Source of the DNA: Nocardioides lijunqiniae
GTDB lineage: Bacteria > Actinomycetota > Actinomycetes > Propionibacteriales > Nocardioidaceae
Length of the DNA stretch: 64,000 nucleotides
Reading direction: 5' to 3'
NCBI RefSeq assembly: GCF_015024225.1
Contig: NZ_JACJGM010000008.1
Coordinates: forward strand, 62,001-126,000
The notes below the pieces were generated by a model. It worked only from the letters and a program-made list of their open reading frames with translations, ran no database searches and was not told where the DNA came from. The translations under genes and the position numbers were made by a program. This document shows positions 31,214-40,578 of the stretch, piece by piece (position 1 is the first letter of the stretch; each line of letters starts with the position of its first letter).

Positions 31214-34090
31214 GTGCTGGTGCTCATCGCCGCCGTCCTCACCGCTGCGGTGCTGTCGCCCTGGGTCCTGCTCCGCGTCGGCCGTCGCGGCTTCCCGCTG
31301 GTCGCCCTCGTGCCGCTCGCCGGCACCGCCTGGGTCGCCGCCCAGGGCCCGGACGTGGTCGACGGCGACCCCCTCGTGGAGGTGCACCGCTGGGTCCCGA
31401 GCATCGACATGGAGCTCGCCTTCGCGATGGGCCCCCTCCAGTGGGTGATGGCCCTCATCGTGCTCGGCATCGGCGTGCTCGTGCTCGGCTACTGCGCGTG
31501 GTACTTCAGCGACGACGAGGCCGGCGTGCCGCGCTTCGCGGGCGTCCTCGTCGCCTTCATGGGGGCCATGCTCGGGCTGGTCCTGGCCGACGACCTGCTG
31601 GTCCTCTACGTGTTCTGGGAGCTGACCACGGTCTTCTCCTTCCTCCTCATCGGCCACGACCCCGGGCGCCGCGCCAGTCGCCGCGCGGCCGTCCAGGCGC
31701 TCGTCGTCACGACGCTCGGCGGTCTGGTCCTCCTGGTGGGGGTGCTCGTCGTGGGCGACCAGGCCGGGACCTACCGGATCTCCGAGATCCTGGCCGACCC
31801 GCCCACCGGCACCGCGGTGACGGTGGGGGTGCACCTGATGCTCGTCGGCGCCATCAGCAAGTCCGCGCTCCTGCCCTTCCACTTCTGGCTGCCCTCGGCC
31901 ATGGCGGCCCCGACCCCCGTCAGCGCCTACCTGCACGCCGCCTCCATGGTGAAGGCGGGCGTCTACCTCGTGGCGCTGCTGGCCCCGGCCTTCGCCGGCG
32001 TGCCCGGGTGGCGGGCAGTGCTGCTCACCCTCGGCGTCGCGACGATGGTGCTCGGCGGTGTCCGGGCCCTTCGCCAGCACGACCTGAAGCTGCTCCTCGC
32101 CTACGGCACGGTGAGCCAGCTGGGCTTCCTCGTGCTCGTGCTCGGCGTGGGCACCCGCAGCGCCATGCTGGCCGGGCTCGCGCTCCTGGTCGCCCACGCG
32201 CTCTTCAAGGCGACCCTGTTCCTGACCGTGGGCGTCATCGACCACAGCACGGGCACCCGGGACCTGCGCCGGCTCACCGGGCTCGGCCGACGGATGCCGG
32301 TCCTGGCGGTCGCCGCCACCCTGGCCGCCGCCTCGATGGCCGGGCTGCCGCCGCTGCTGGGCTACGTCGCCAAGGAGAGCGTCCTGGTGGCGCTGCTCGA
32401 CGTGGCCCGCGAGGGCGACGGCACCGGCCTGGCCGGGCTCGGCGGCTGGCTCCTCGTGGCCGGCGTCGTCCTCGGCTCGGTGCTGACGGCGGCGTACTCG
32501 GCACGCTTCGTGTGGGGCGCGTTCGCCGGCCGAGACGTGGCGGAGCCGCTCTCCGTGCACCGCCCGGCACCGGCGTTCGTCGCGGCGCCGGTCGTCCTGG
32601 CGGCCCTGTCGCTGGTGCTCGGGCTGACGGGCGGTCCGCTCACCAGCGTGCTCGGTGCGCACGCGGACACCCTGCCGCCCGGGGTCCACCACGCCGAGCT
32701 GACCCTCTGGCACGGCGTGGGGCTCCCGCTGCTGCTCACCGCCACGACGCTCGGCGTCGGCGCGCTCCTCTTCCTCCTGCGCGAGCCCGTGTCGCGCCTC
32801 CAGACGCGGCTGGCCCACGACTGGAGCCTCGAGCGGTCCTACCGCGCCGGGATGCGGCTGCTCGACCGGGTGGCCGTCGAGGTCACCGGTGTCGTGCAGC
32901 GCGGGTCCGCGGCGGCGTACCTCGGGGTCATCCTGCTGGTCGTGGTGCTGCTGCCCGGCGCGACGCTCCTGGACGGTCGCCACGACCTGCGGGTGCAGGC
33001 CTGGGACACCCCGGTGCAGGCGGTCGTCGGCGTCGTCACCGCGATCGCCGCGGTGATGACCGCCCGCTCGCGCCGCCGGATCCGTGCGGTGCTGCTCGTG
33101 GGGGTCACCGGCTACGGCACGGCGCTGCTGTTCGTCGTGCACGGCGCCCCGGACCTGGCGCTCACGCAGGTCCTGGTGGAGACGCTCACCGTGGTGGTCT
33201 TCGTCCTGGCGCTGCGTCGCCTGCCCGAGTACTTCACCGACCGGCCGCTGAGCCGGCAGCGCTACGTGCGCGCCGCGATCGGCCTCGCGGTCGGGGTCGT
33301 GACCGCCGGCTTCCTGCTGGTCGCAGGCGCCGCTCGCACGGCCGACCCGGTCTCGCTCGCGCTGCCGAAGGAGGCGCTCGACTACGGCGGCGGCGGCAAC
33401 ATCGTCAACGTGATCCTGGTCGACACCCGGGCGTGGGACACCCTCGGGGAGATCGCCGTGCTGGTCGCCGCCGCCACCGGGGTCGCCAGCCTGGTCTTCG
33501 TCCACGCCCGAGGCGCCGACATCCGTCGCGTGCACGACATCCCCTACCCGGCCGGCGTCCAGAAGATCGCGACGCGTCCGGGGCGCCGCGCCTGGCTCCC
33601 CGGCTCGCGCACCCTGTCCCCCGACAAGCGCTCGATCATCTTCGAGGTGATCGTGCGGCTGATCTTCCACACGCTGGTCGTCATCTCGATCTACCTCCTC
33701 CTCGCCGGCCACAACGCGCCCGGCGGCGGGTTCGCGGCGGGGATGACCACCGGGCTGGCGCTCGTCGTGCGCTACCTCGCCGGCGGCCGCTACGAGCTCG
33801 ACGAGGCGGCGCCGGTGGACGCCGGTCGCCTGATCGGGTCCGGGCTCGCGATCGCCGCCCTGGCGGCCCTGCTCCCGATGGCCTTCGGCGGCGAGGTGCT
33901 GCAGTCGGCGGTGGTCGACGTGCCGCTGCTGTTCCTCGGCGAGCTGCACCTGGTGACCTCGGTGCTCTTCGACGTCGGCGTCTACCTCGTGGTCGTCGGG
34001 CTGGTGCTCGACCTGCTGCGCGCCCTCGGCTCCCACATCGACCGCGACATCCAGCGCGCACGGCGCCGGGCGGAGGCGCAGGCCACGTGA
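31214..34090 (+). CDS. mrpA: Na+/H+ antiporter subunit A fused to subunit B domain
   Basis: A 958-residue polytopic protein. The N-terminal half is an NADH-dehydrogenase ND5-like proton channel (FHFWLPSAMAAPTPVSAYLH, KATLFLTVGVIDHSTGTRDL). It is followed by an MbhE/DUF4040-like region with VHGAPDLALTQVLVETLTVV. The last roughly 140 residues (FHTLVVISIYLLLAGHNAPG onwards) are the MrpB domain, so subunits A and B are one polypeptide, as in many actinobacteria. The GTG start has GAGGGA about 10 bases upstream. It is the first of six overlapping genes encoding a complete Mrp complex for sodium and pH homeostasis. Confidence 0.93.
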   Translation: MLVLIAAVLTAAVLSPWVLLRVGRRGFPLVALVPLAGTAWVAAQGPDVVDGDPLVEVHRWVPSIDMELAFAMGPLQWVMALIVLGIGVLVLGYCAWYFSDDEAGVPRFAGVLVAFMGAMLGLVLADDLLVLYVFWELTTVFSFLLIGHDPGRRASRRAAVQALVVTTLGGLVLLVGVLVVGDQAGTYRISEILADPPTGTAVTVGVHLMLVGAISKSALLPFHFWLPSAMAAPTPVSAYLHAASMVKAGVYLVALLAPAFAGVPGWRAVLLTLGVATMVLGGVRALRQHDLKLLLAYGTVSQLGFLVLVLGVGTRSAMLAGLALLVAHALFKATLFLTVGVIDHSTGTRDLRRLTGLGRRMPVLAVAATLAAASMAGLPPLLGYVAKESVLVALLDVAREGDGTGLAGLGGWLLVAGVVLGSVLTAAYSARFVWGAFAGRDVAEPLSVHRPAPAFVAAPVVLAALSLVLGLTGGPLTSVLGAHADTLPPGVHHAELTLWHGVGLPLLLTATTLGVGALLFLLREPVSRLQTRLAHDWSLERSYRAGMRLLDRVAVEVTGVVQRGSAAAYLGVILLVVVLLPGATLLDGRHDLRVQAWDTPVQAVVGVVTAIAAVMTARSRRRIRAVLLVGVTGYGTALLFVVHGAPDLALTQVLVETLTVVVFVLALRRLPEYFTDRPLSRQRYVRAAIGLAVGVVTAGFLLVAGAARTADPVSLALPKEALDYGGGGNIVNVILVDTRAWDTLGEIAVLVAAATGVASLVFVHARGADIRRVHDIPYPAGVQKIATRPGRRAWLPGSRTLSPDKRSIIFEVIVRLIFHTLVVISIYLLLAGHNAPGGGFAAGMTTGLALVVRYLAGGRYELDEAAPVDAGRLIGSGLAIAALAALLPMAFGGEVLQSAVVDVPLLFLGELHLVTSVLFDVGVYLVVVGLVLDLLRALGSHIDRDIQRARRRAEAQAT

Positions 34091-34581
34091 ACGTCAACCT
34101 CACCCTCGTCCTCACCGCCGCCGTCCTGATGGGCTGTGGCGTCTACCTCCTGCTCGAGCGCAGCCTGTCCCGGGTCCTGGTCGGGCTGGTGATGATGGGC
34201 AACGGCGTCAGCCTGTCCTTCCTCGTCGCCGGCGGCCCCGCCGGGCGGGCGCCCATCGTCGACAAGGACGGCGACGTGACGGGGCTCTCCGACCCGCTGC
34301 CGCAGGCGATGGTCCTCACCGCCATCGTCATCACCCTGGCGACCACGGCGTTCGTGCTGGCGATGGCCTACCGCAGCTGGCAGCTCAACGGCCACGACGA
34401 CGTCCAGGACGACGTCGAGGACGCCACGATCCGCAGGCTCGCGGTCAACGACGTCACGTCCGAGGCCTACGACGCGACCACCTCGCACTACCCCGGCGAC
34501 GACTCCAGCGGCGACCCCGGCCAAGGGCCTGACGACGACCCGCTCGTGGCCGACGCGGCCGAGATCAGGGACCGCTCGTGA
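34087..34581 (+). CDS. mrpC: Na+/H+ antiporter subunit C
   Basis: A 164-residue NuoK-like subunit. It has three membrane segments (LTLVLTAAVLMGCGVYLLLE, VLVGLVMMGNGVSLSFLVAG, AMVLTAIVITLATTAFVLAM) and the conserved DPLPQAMVLTAIVI. The last 55 residues are a hydrophilic acidic tail not found in short MrpC proteins. The GTG overlaps the mrpA stop as GTGA. Confidence 0.93.
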   Translation: MNVNLTLVLTAAVLMGCGVYLLLERSLSRVLVGLVMMGNGVSLSFLVAGGPAGRAPIVDKDGDVTGLSDPLPQAMVLTAIVITLATTAFVLAMAYRSWQLNGHDDVQDDVEDATIRRLAVNDVTSEAYDATTSHYPGDDSSGDPGQGPDDDPLVADAAEIRDRS

Positions 34582-36269
34582 ACGGCCTGGTCCCGCTCCC
34601 GGTCCTGCTCCCGATCCTCGGCGCGGGCGTATCGCTGGCGCTGCTGCACCACCCCCGGATCCAGCGCTGGCTGAGCCTCGCGGTCCTCGCCGCCGTGGTG
34701 GCGATCGCGGCCGTCCTCCTGGTGCAGGCCGACCGCCACGGGCCGCAGACGGTGTGGATCGGAGCGTGGCCCGAGACCCTCGGCATCGTGCTCGTCGCCG
34801 ACCGGCTGGCCGCGCTGATGCTGCTCGTGAGCGCCCTGGTGACGCTGGCAGTGCTGGCGTACTCGGTCGGGCAGGGCATGACCGAGGACGAGGAGGGCGC
34901 GCCGATCTCGATCTACCACCCGACGTTCCTCGTGCTCGTGGCCGGCGTGGCCAACGCCTTCCTCGCCGGTGACCTGTTCAACCTCTTCGTCAGCTTCGAG
35001 ATGCTGTTGTTCGCCAGCTACGTGCTGCTCACGCTCGGCGGCACTGCGACCCGGATCCGTGCAGGCACGATCTACGTGCTCGTCAACCTGCTCTCCTCGA
35101 CGCTGTTCCTCATCAGCCTGGCCGTCACCTACGCCGCCACCGGCACGCTCACGCTGGCCCACCTGGCCGAGCGCCTGGCGGCGCTGCCTGACCACGTGTC
35201 GCTGATGATCCAGCTGCTGCTCCTCACCACCTTCGCCATCAAGGCGGCAGTGTTCCCGCTGTCGTTCTGGCTCCCCGACAGCTACCCGACCGCTCCGGCG
35301 CCGGTGACCGCGGTCTTCGCGGGCCTGCTGACCAAGGTGGGCGTCTACGCCATCCTGCGGATCCAGACGCTGCTCTTCCCGGACAGCCCGCTGACCGACC
35401 TCCTGCTGTGGGCGGCGCTGCTCACGATGGTCGTCGGCATCCTGGGCGCCGTCGCGCAGTCCGACATCAAGCGGATGCTCTCGTTCACGCTCGTGAGCCA
35501 CATCGGCTACCTCGTGCTCGGCATCGCCCTCGACAGCCGGGCCGGCACCTCCGGGACGATCTTCTACGTCGTGCACCACATCACCATCCAGACGGCGCTG
35601 TTCCTCGTGCTCGGCCTCGTCGAGCGCCGCGCCGGCAGCACGGCGCTGCTGCGCATCGGCGGGCTGGCGCGGATCGCGCCGCTGCTGGCCGTGCTGTTCT
35701 TCGTGCCGGCGATGAACCTCGCCGGCATCCCGCCGTTCTCCGGCTTCATCGGCAAGGTGGGCCTCTTCCAGGCCGCCCAGCAGGACGGCGGCTGGCTGGC
35801 GTGGACGCTCGTCGGCGGCGGTGCCCTGACCAGCCTCCTGACCCTGTACGCCGTCGCCAAGACGTGGGCGGTCGCGTTCTGGCGCACCCCGCGGGAGGCC
35901 CACGAGGCGCTCGAGGCCATCGGCGGAGGAGGCGACCCGGTGCCGGGTCACGACACGGGCGTCGTCCACGAGCACCGTGGCCACGTGCACACCGGGGGCG
36001 GCGTCGTGTCCAAGCAGGACATCGAGGACGCCCGCCGGCTCGGTGACGACGACCTACCCGACCGCGACTTCTACTCCCTCATCCAGGCCGGCGAGGACAG
36101 CCGCCACTCCCCCGCCGGGATGCTGGTCCCGGCCGCGGGGCTGGTCACCCTCAGCGTGCTCCTGACCGTGGTCGCGGGCCCGCTCTTCGCGTTCAGCGAC
36201 CGCGCCGCGAGCGACCTCCACGAGCGCGACCCCTACCTGTCCTCCGTCCTCACCGAGGACCGTCGATGA
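34578..36269 (+). CDS. mrpD: Na+/H+ antiporter subunit D
   Basis: A 563-residue NuoN/M-like channel subunit with about 14 membrane segments. Conserved elements include FVSFEMLLFASYVLL, KAAVFPLSFWLPDSYPTAPAPVTAVFAGLLTKVGVYAI (partly shown) and DIKRMLSFTLVSHIGYLV. A cytoplasmic loop near residues 455-515 is His-rich (GHDTGVVHEHRGHVH) and specific to this relative. The GTG overlaps the mrpC stop. Confidence 0.93.
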   Translation: MNGLVPLPVLLPILGAGVSLALLHHPRIQRWLSLAVLAAVVAIAAVLLVQADRHGPQTVWIGAWPETLGIVLVADRLAALMLLVSALVTLAVLAYSVGQGMTEDEEGAPISIYHPTFLVLVAGVANAFLAGDLFNLFVSFEMLLFASYVLLTLGGTATRIRAGTIYVLVNLLSSTLFLISLAVTYAATGTLTLAHLAERLAALPDHVSLMIQLLLLTTFAIKAAVFPLSFWLPDSYPTAPAPVTAVFAGLLTKVGVYAILRIQTLLFPDSPLTDLLLWAALLTMVVGILGAVAQSDIKRMLSFTLVSHIGYLVLGIALDSRAGTSGTIFYVVHHITIQTALFLVLGLVERRAGSTALLRIGGLARIAPLLAVLFFVPAMNLAGIPPFSGFIGKVGLFQAAQQDGGWLAWTLVGGGALTSLLTLYAVAKTWAVAFWRTPREAHEALEAIGGGGDPVPGHDTGVVHEHRGHVHTGGGVVSKQDIEDARRLGDDDLPDRDFYSLIQAGEDSRHSPAGMLVPAAGLVTLSVLLTVVAGPLFAFSDRAASDLHERDPYLSSVLTEDRR

Positions 36270-36826
36270 GCCCGGTGATGCGCACCCGGCGCGACGGCAC
36301 GACGAAGCTCGCGCGTCACCGCGCCGTCCAGCCGTTCGCAGTCGTCTGGCTCACGCTGGTGTGGCTGGCGCTGTGGGGCGAGGTGACGCCGCTGCTGCTC
36401 GTGGGCGGCGTCCTGGTCGCGGTGCTGGTGTGCGTCGTCTTCCCGCTGCCGCCCATCGACCTCGTCTCGGGCGCCCGGCCGCTGCTCCTGCTGGCGGTGC
36501 TGGCGCGCTTCCTGGTCGACGTCGTCCGGGCGAGCGTCCAGGTCGCCGCGGTGGTGCTGCGTCGCCGCCCGGTGCGCAACGCCGTGGTCGCCGTCGACCT
36601 CGAGAGCTCCTCCGACTTCGTCCTCACCCTCGTCGCGGCGATGCTGTCGCTGATCCCGGGATCGGTCGTCGTCGAGGCCCGGCGCTCCACGCACACCCTG
36701 TACCTCCACGTCCTCGACGTGGAGGACGCCGAGGCGGCCGAGGCGTTCCGCCGTGACGCCCTCGCACTCGAGCAGCGGGTGCTCCGCGCGCTCCCCCCAC
36801 GACCCGTCGAGGAGGACGCGACATGA
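36266..36826 (+). CDS. mrpE: Na+/H+ antiporter subunit E
   Basis: A 186-residue protein with two N-terminal membrane segments and the MrpE core: FLVDVVRASVQVA, then SLIPGSVVVE and HVLDV near the C-terminus. The ATG overlaps the mrpD stop as ATGA and its own stop overlaps mrpF. It completes the hydrophobic arm of the Mrp complex. Confidence 0.92.
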   Translation: MSPVMRTRRDGTTKLARHRAVQPFAVVWLTLVWLALWGEVTPLLLVGGVLVAVLVCVVFPLPPIDLVSGARPLLLLAVLARFLVDVVRASVQVAAVVLRRRPVRNAVVAVDLESSSDFVLTLVAAMLSLIPGSVVVEARRSTHTLYLHVLDVEDAEAAEAFRRDALALEQRVLRALPPRPVEEDAT

Positions 36827-37149
36827 CCGTGGTGCTCGTGGTGGCAGGGCTGCTCCTGCTCCTGGCCGCGCTCCTGCTGGTGGTCCGCACGACCATCGGC
36901 CCGACGATCCTCGACCGCAGCGTCGCGCTCGACGTGCTGGTCGCGGTGACGGTCTGCGCCGTCGGGCTGCACACCGTCCACACCGGCGACACCTTCGCAC
37001 TGCCGGCGCTCGTGGTGCTGGCCGGCTGCGGCTTCGTCGGCGCCGTCAGCGTCGCCCGCTACGCCAGCCGCAGCAGCGACCTTCGCGCCGACGGCGACGG
37101 CGAGGGCGGCACCGGGCGGGACGCCGGCGACCGGGACGGTGCCCGATGA
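36823..37149 (+). CDS. mrpF: Na+/H+ antiporter subunit F
   Basis: A 108-residue protein with three membrane segments and the family motif RTTIGPTILDRSVALDVL. The C-terminus is a charged tail rich in Asp and Gly. It overlaps mrpE and mrpG by four bases each. Confidence 0.92.
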   Translation: MTVVLVVAGLLLLLAALLLVVRTTIGPTILDRSVALDVLVAVTVCAVGLHTVHTGDTFALPALVVLAGCGFVGAVSVARYASRSSDLRADGDGEGGTGRDAGDRDGAR

Positions 37150-37511
37150 GCTGGACCACCGTCGCCGACGTCGCCGCCGCGGTCTGCCTGCTGCTGGGCT
37201 CCGTGCTGGCGCTGCTCGCCGCGGTCGGGGTGCTGCGGATGCCCGACCTGCTCAGCCGGATGCACGCCGCCACCAAGCCGCAGGTGCTCGGGACCGTGCT
37301 CGTCATGGCCGGGGTGGGCCTGCGGCTGCGCGACCCCGGCATCGTCGGGCTGCTGATGCTGGTCGTGCTGCTGCAGATGGCCGCCAGCGTCGTCTCCAGC
37401 CACATGATCGGCCGCGCGTCGTTCCGCGCCGGACAGGTCCGCCACGACCTGCTGGTCGTCGACGAGCTCAGCGAGGTCCGCGAGCACGACGAGCCCCGCG
37501 GCGCCCCCTGA
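37146..37511 (+). CDS. mrpG: Na+/H+ antiporter subunit G
   Basis: A 121-residue protein with three membrane segments and the MrpG motif GVLRMPDLLSRMHAATKPQVLG. It is the last gene of the operon. The following 136 bases hold GC-rich imperfect repeats but no clear terminator hairpin with a T-tract. Confidence 0.93.
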   Translation: MSWTTVADVAAAVCLLLGSVLALLAAVGVLRMPDLLSRMHAATKPQVLGTVLVMAGVGLRLRDPGIVGLLMLVVLLQMAASVVSSHMIGRASFRAGQVRHDLLVVDELSEVREHDEPRGAP

Positions 37512-37647
37512 CCTGACCGCCCCGCCCTGACCTGACCTGCCGATCCGCGGGCCACCTGTCGTCCACAGGACGCCCCGCGGCGCCCGTCCTCCCCAGGACG
37601 GGCCCGAGCCCGGCCCGGCCGTCCCCACGCCGGAGCAGTCTCGACGC

Positions 37648-38253
37648 ATGGTCTCCGTCCTCCCGATCCGGGTCCCCGGGCTCGTCACCGTCGTCCTGGG
37701 CGTCGCGCTCTCCCTGCTGGGGGGCAGCGCGGCCTCCGGCGAGCCCGGGGACCCACTGCCCGTCGGCGTCTGGCCACTCCGGCCGACGCCCGAGGTCGTC
37801 GCCGACTTCGACCCGCCGGCCGACCCCTACGGGCCCGGACACCGCGGGGTCGACCTCGCCGGCAGCGTGGGTCAGCCGGTGCGCTCCGCCCTGCCCGGGC
37901 GCGTCCTCTACGCCGGTCCGCTGGCCGGCCGGGGCGTGGTCGTCGTCGGCCACGGACCCACCCGCACCACCTACGAGCCGGTCGTCGCCCAGGTGGGCGT
38001 CGGCGACGTGGTCGCCGCCGGCGACCGTCTCGGCAGCCTGCAGCTCCCGCGGTCCCACTGCTTCCCCCGGGCCTGCCTCCACTGGGGCTGGATCGAGGGC
38101 GAGACCTACCTCGACCCCCTCCTGCTCGTCGGGGGCGGCCCCGTGCGTCTGCTCCCGCTGTGGTCGCACTCCCCGGCGGTCACGCCGGCGCGGCCCACCA
38201 CGGTCGGGCGGGCGGCCGGGCCGGGCGGCGACGCGATCGACCGGGGCCCGTGA
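37648..38253 (+). CDS. M23 family peptidase-like protein, HxH motif degenerate
   Basis: A 201-residue exported protein with an N-terminal hydrophobic signal (LVTVVLGVALSLLGGSAAS) and a LytM/M23 fold. The zinc HxxxD motif is GHRGVDLAG. The second motif, normally HxH, reads CLHWG, so the first His is Cys; a similar pattern occurs in actinobacterial relatives next to rpsB, as I recall. Peptidoglycan endopeptidase activity is thus uncertain. CAGTCT lies 6 bases before ATG. It converges with xerC. Confidence 0.82.
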   Translation: MVSVLPIRVPGLVTVVLGVALSLLGGSAASGEPGDPLPVGVWPLRPTPEVVADFDPPADPYGPGHRGVDLAGSVGQPVRSALPGRVLYAGPLAGRGVVVVGHGPTRTTYEPVVAQVGVGDVVAAGDRLGSLQLPRSHCFPRACLHWGWIEGETYLDPLLLVGGGPVRLLPLWSHSPAVTPARPTTVGRAAGPGGDAIDRGP

Positions 38254-38264
38254 TGCGCTCGGCG

Positions 38265-39218
38265 TCAGGCGCGGGGGTGGGCCTGCTGGTAGGCCCGCCG
38301 CAGCCGGTCGGTCGTGACGTGCGTGTAGAGCTGGGTGGTCGCCAGCGACGCGTGCCCCAGCAGCTCCTGCACCGAGCGCAGGTCGGCGCCGCCCTCCAGC
38401 AGGTGCGTGGCCGCGGTGTGGCGCAGGCCGTGCGGCCCGATGTCGGGAGCGCCCGGCACCGCCGCGATCCGCTGGTGCACCAGGGTCCGCACCGCCCGGG
38501 GGTCGATCCGCCGACCGCGCGCGCCCAGGAAGAGCGCCGGCCCGGAGCCCGCCACGAGGAGCTGCGGGCGGCCCTGGCGCTGCCAGAAGTCCAGCGCCCG
38601 TGCCGCGGGCCTCCCGAACGGCACCGACCGCTCCTTGCGGCCCTTGCCGAACACCCGCACGACGTTGCGGTCGCGGTCGACGTCGTCCAGGTCGAGCCCC
38701 ACGAGCTCGCCGACCCGGATGCCGGTGGCGTAGAGCAGCTCGAGCATCGCGACGTCGCGCAGCCCGACGGCGCTGCCGTCGTCGGCGATCGCGGCCGCGG
38801 CGGCGATGAGGTCCTCGGCCTCGTCGGCGCGCAGGACCGGGGGCAGCGACTTGTGCGGCTTCGGGGAGCCGAGCGAGGCACCCACGTCGGCCGGCGCGCG
38901 ACCGGTGCGGGCCAGCCAGGCGGTGAACACCCGGGCGGCCGTCGCGCGGCGCGCCAGCGTCGTGCGCGACAGGCCCATGGTCTGCTGCTTGGCCAGCCAG
39001 CTGCGCAGGGTGCGGAGGTCGAGCTCGCCGACGCCGGTGCAGCCGAGGCGGGTGGCGTGCTCCAGGAGGCCTGCGATGTCGGCGGAGTAGGCCCGCACGG
39101 TGTGCGCGGTGAGGTCGCGCTCGGAGACCAGGTGCCGCTCGTACTCGCCCAGGACCCGCGCCATCTGCTCGGGCAGCAGCCCCGCGTCGGCGGCGGCGTC
39201 GGGGGTCTCGGGGCTCAC
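38265..39218 (-). CDS. xerC: Tyrosine recombinase XerC
   Basis: A 317-residue tyrosine recombinase. All catalytic residues are visible: R168 (ATGIRVGEL), K192 (GKGRKE), H263 and R266 (HGLRHTAATH), H289 (LGHASL) and the nucleophile Y298 (TQLYTH). The N-terminal SAM-like core-binding domain occupies about residues 15-105. Its position near dprA marks it as the housekeeping chromosome-dimer resolvase rather than a phage integrase. TACGCT lies 6 bases before GTG 39218, supporting that start. Confidence 0.93.
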   Translation of the reverse strand: MSPETPDAAADAGLLPEQMARVLGEYERHLVSERDLTAHTVRAYSADIAGLLEHATRLGCTGVGELDLRTLRSWLAKQQTMGLSRTTLARRATAARVFTAWLARTGRAPADVGASLGSPKPHKSLPPVLRADEAEDLIAAAAAIADDGSAVGLRDVAMLELLYATGIRVGELVGLDLDDVDRDRNVVRVFGKGRKERSVPFGRPAARALDFWQRQGRPQLLVAGSGPALFLGARGRRIDPRAVRTLVHQRIAAVPGAPDIGPHGLRHTAATHLLEGGADLRSVQELLGHASLATTQLYTHVTTDRLRRAYQQAHPRA

Positions 39219-39333
39219 CGTCCCAGCGTAGGAGCGCGCGCCCCGGGCGTCGGCGTCCCGCGCCGAGGCGGGCAGTGGCGGCGCCGTGGGAGGGCGCGCG
39301 GTCGGGGCTTTCCGCGGGAGGGATGATGTCCCG

Positions 39334-40572
39334 GTGCTGACGAACTGGTCCGGTAACCACCGCTTCGCGGCCGCGCGGGTCCACCGCCCCACCACCGTGG
39401 AGGAGCTGCAGGCGGTCGTCGCCGGCGCCGAGCGGGTCCACGCCCTCGGGTCGCGGCACTCCTTCACCGACGTCGCCGACACCGCCGGCGACCTGGTCGT
39501 GACGGCCGACCTGCCCGCGGAGATCGCCGTCGACGCCGAGCGCCGCCAGGTGCGGGTGTCGGGCGGGGTCACCTACGGGCGGCTGGCGGCCGAGCTGCAC
39601 GCCCAGGGCTGGGCGCTGGCGACCATGGCCTCGCTCCCCCACATCTCGGTGGCGGGAGCCGTGGCCACCGGGACGCACGGCTCGGGCGACCGCATCGGCT
39701 CGCTCGCCGCGGCCGTCGCGGGGCTGGACCTGGTGAGCGCCGACGGGACCCTGCGGTCCGTCCGTCGCGGCGACCCCGACTTCGACGGGCACGTCGTCGC
39801 CCTCGGCGCCCTCGGCGTCGCGACCCACGTGACGCTCGACGTCGAGCCCACCTACGACGTGCGCCAGGACCTCTACACCGACCTGCCGTGGGGCGTCGCG
39901 CTGGAGCGCTTCGACGAGCTCACCGCCAGCGCCGGAAGCGTCAGCCTGTTCACCGACTGGGCCGGCGCCGACGTCGCCCAGGTGTGGCTCAAGAGCCGCG
40001 ACACCACGCCGCCGACGGACCTGTTCGGCGCGCCGGCGGCGGTCGGCACGCTGCACATGCTCACGGGCGCCGACCTGGAGGCCGTCACCGACCAAGGGGG
40101 CGTCCCGGGCCCGTGGCACGAGCGGCTGCCGCACTTCCGGATGGCGTTCACCCCGAGCCGGGGCGAGGAGCTGCAGAGCGAGTACCTCGTGCCGCGCGCA
40201 CGCGCCCTCGAGGCGGTCGCCGCGCTGCGCTCGCTGGCGGGCCGGTTCGGCCCGCTGCTGCAGGTCAGCGAGGTGCGCACCGTCGCCGCCGACCGGCTCT
40301 GGCTCAGCGGCGCCTACGACGTCGACGCCGTGGCGCTGCACTTCACCTGGGTCCGCGACGTGCCGGCCGTCTACGCCGTCCTGCCCGCGATCGAGGAGGC
40401 GTTGCTGCCGCTGGGCGCCCGGCCCCACTGGGGCAAGTGCTTCGTCGCGGGTGCCGACGAGCTGCGGCCCCTCTACCCGCGGTTCGAGGACTTCCGCGCG
40501 CTGGCCCAGCGGGTCGACCCGGACGGCGTGTTCCGCAGCGACTTCCTCGCTCGCACGCTCGACCTCGACTGA
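39334..40572 (+). CDS. Alditol oxidase-like FAD-linked oxidase (AldO family)
   Basis: A 412-residue vanillyl-alcohol-oxidase-fold flavoprotein. The His expected to bind FAD covalently is in ALGSRHSF (H42). MASLPHISVAGAVATGTHGSG closely resembles Streptomyces AldO. Substrate-site residues of AldO are kept: Glu and Arg in SEVRTV and Lys in HWGKCF. AldO oxidises xylitol and sorbitol at C1 and yields hydrogen peroxide. Annotation as arabinono-lactone oxidase is the common but less specific alternative. The GTG start is 6 bases after GATGAT. It lies between xerC and dprA, outside the usual synteny. Confidence 0.86.
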   Translation: MLTNWSGNHRFAAARVHRPTTVEELQAVVAGAERVHALGSRHSFTDVADTAGDLVVTADLPAEIAVDAERRQVRVSGGVTYGRLAAELHAQGWALATMASLPHISVAGAVATGTHGSGDRIGSLAAAVAGLDLVSADGTLRSVRRGDPDFDGHVVALGALGVATHVTLDVEPTYDVRQDLYTDLPWGVALERFDELTASAGSVSLFTDWAGADVAQVWLKSRDTTPPTDLFGAPAAVGTLHMLTGADLEAVTDQGGVPGPWHERLPHFRMAFTPSRGEELQSEYLVPRARALEAVAALRSLAGRFGPLLQVSEVRTVAADRLWLSGAYDVDAVALHFTWVRDVPAVYAVLPAIEEALLPLGARPHWGKCFVAGADELRPLYPRFEDFRALAQRVDPDGVFRSDFLARTLDLD

Positions 40573-40578
40573 CGCCCC

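Noticed and set aside
30905-34036. A 1043-residue open frame on the minus strand through the Mrp operon
   Set aside because: It is a composition artefact: the plus strand encodes recognisable MrpA/B across the same bases, and the antisense translation is a His/Asp/Glu/Arg/Gln-rich mixture without domains. Only its last 51 codons lie outside mrpA and are listed separately.
38265-39218. The tyrosine recombinase as evidence of a prophage or integrative element
   Set aside because: No phage genes, tRNA target or attachment repeats are near, and its location beside dprA-yifB-yraN is the normal place of housekeeping XerC.
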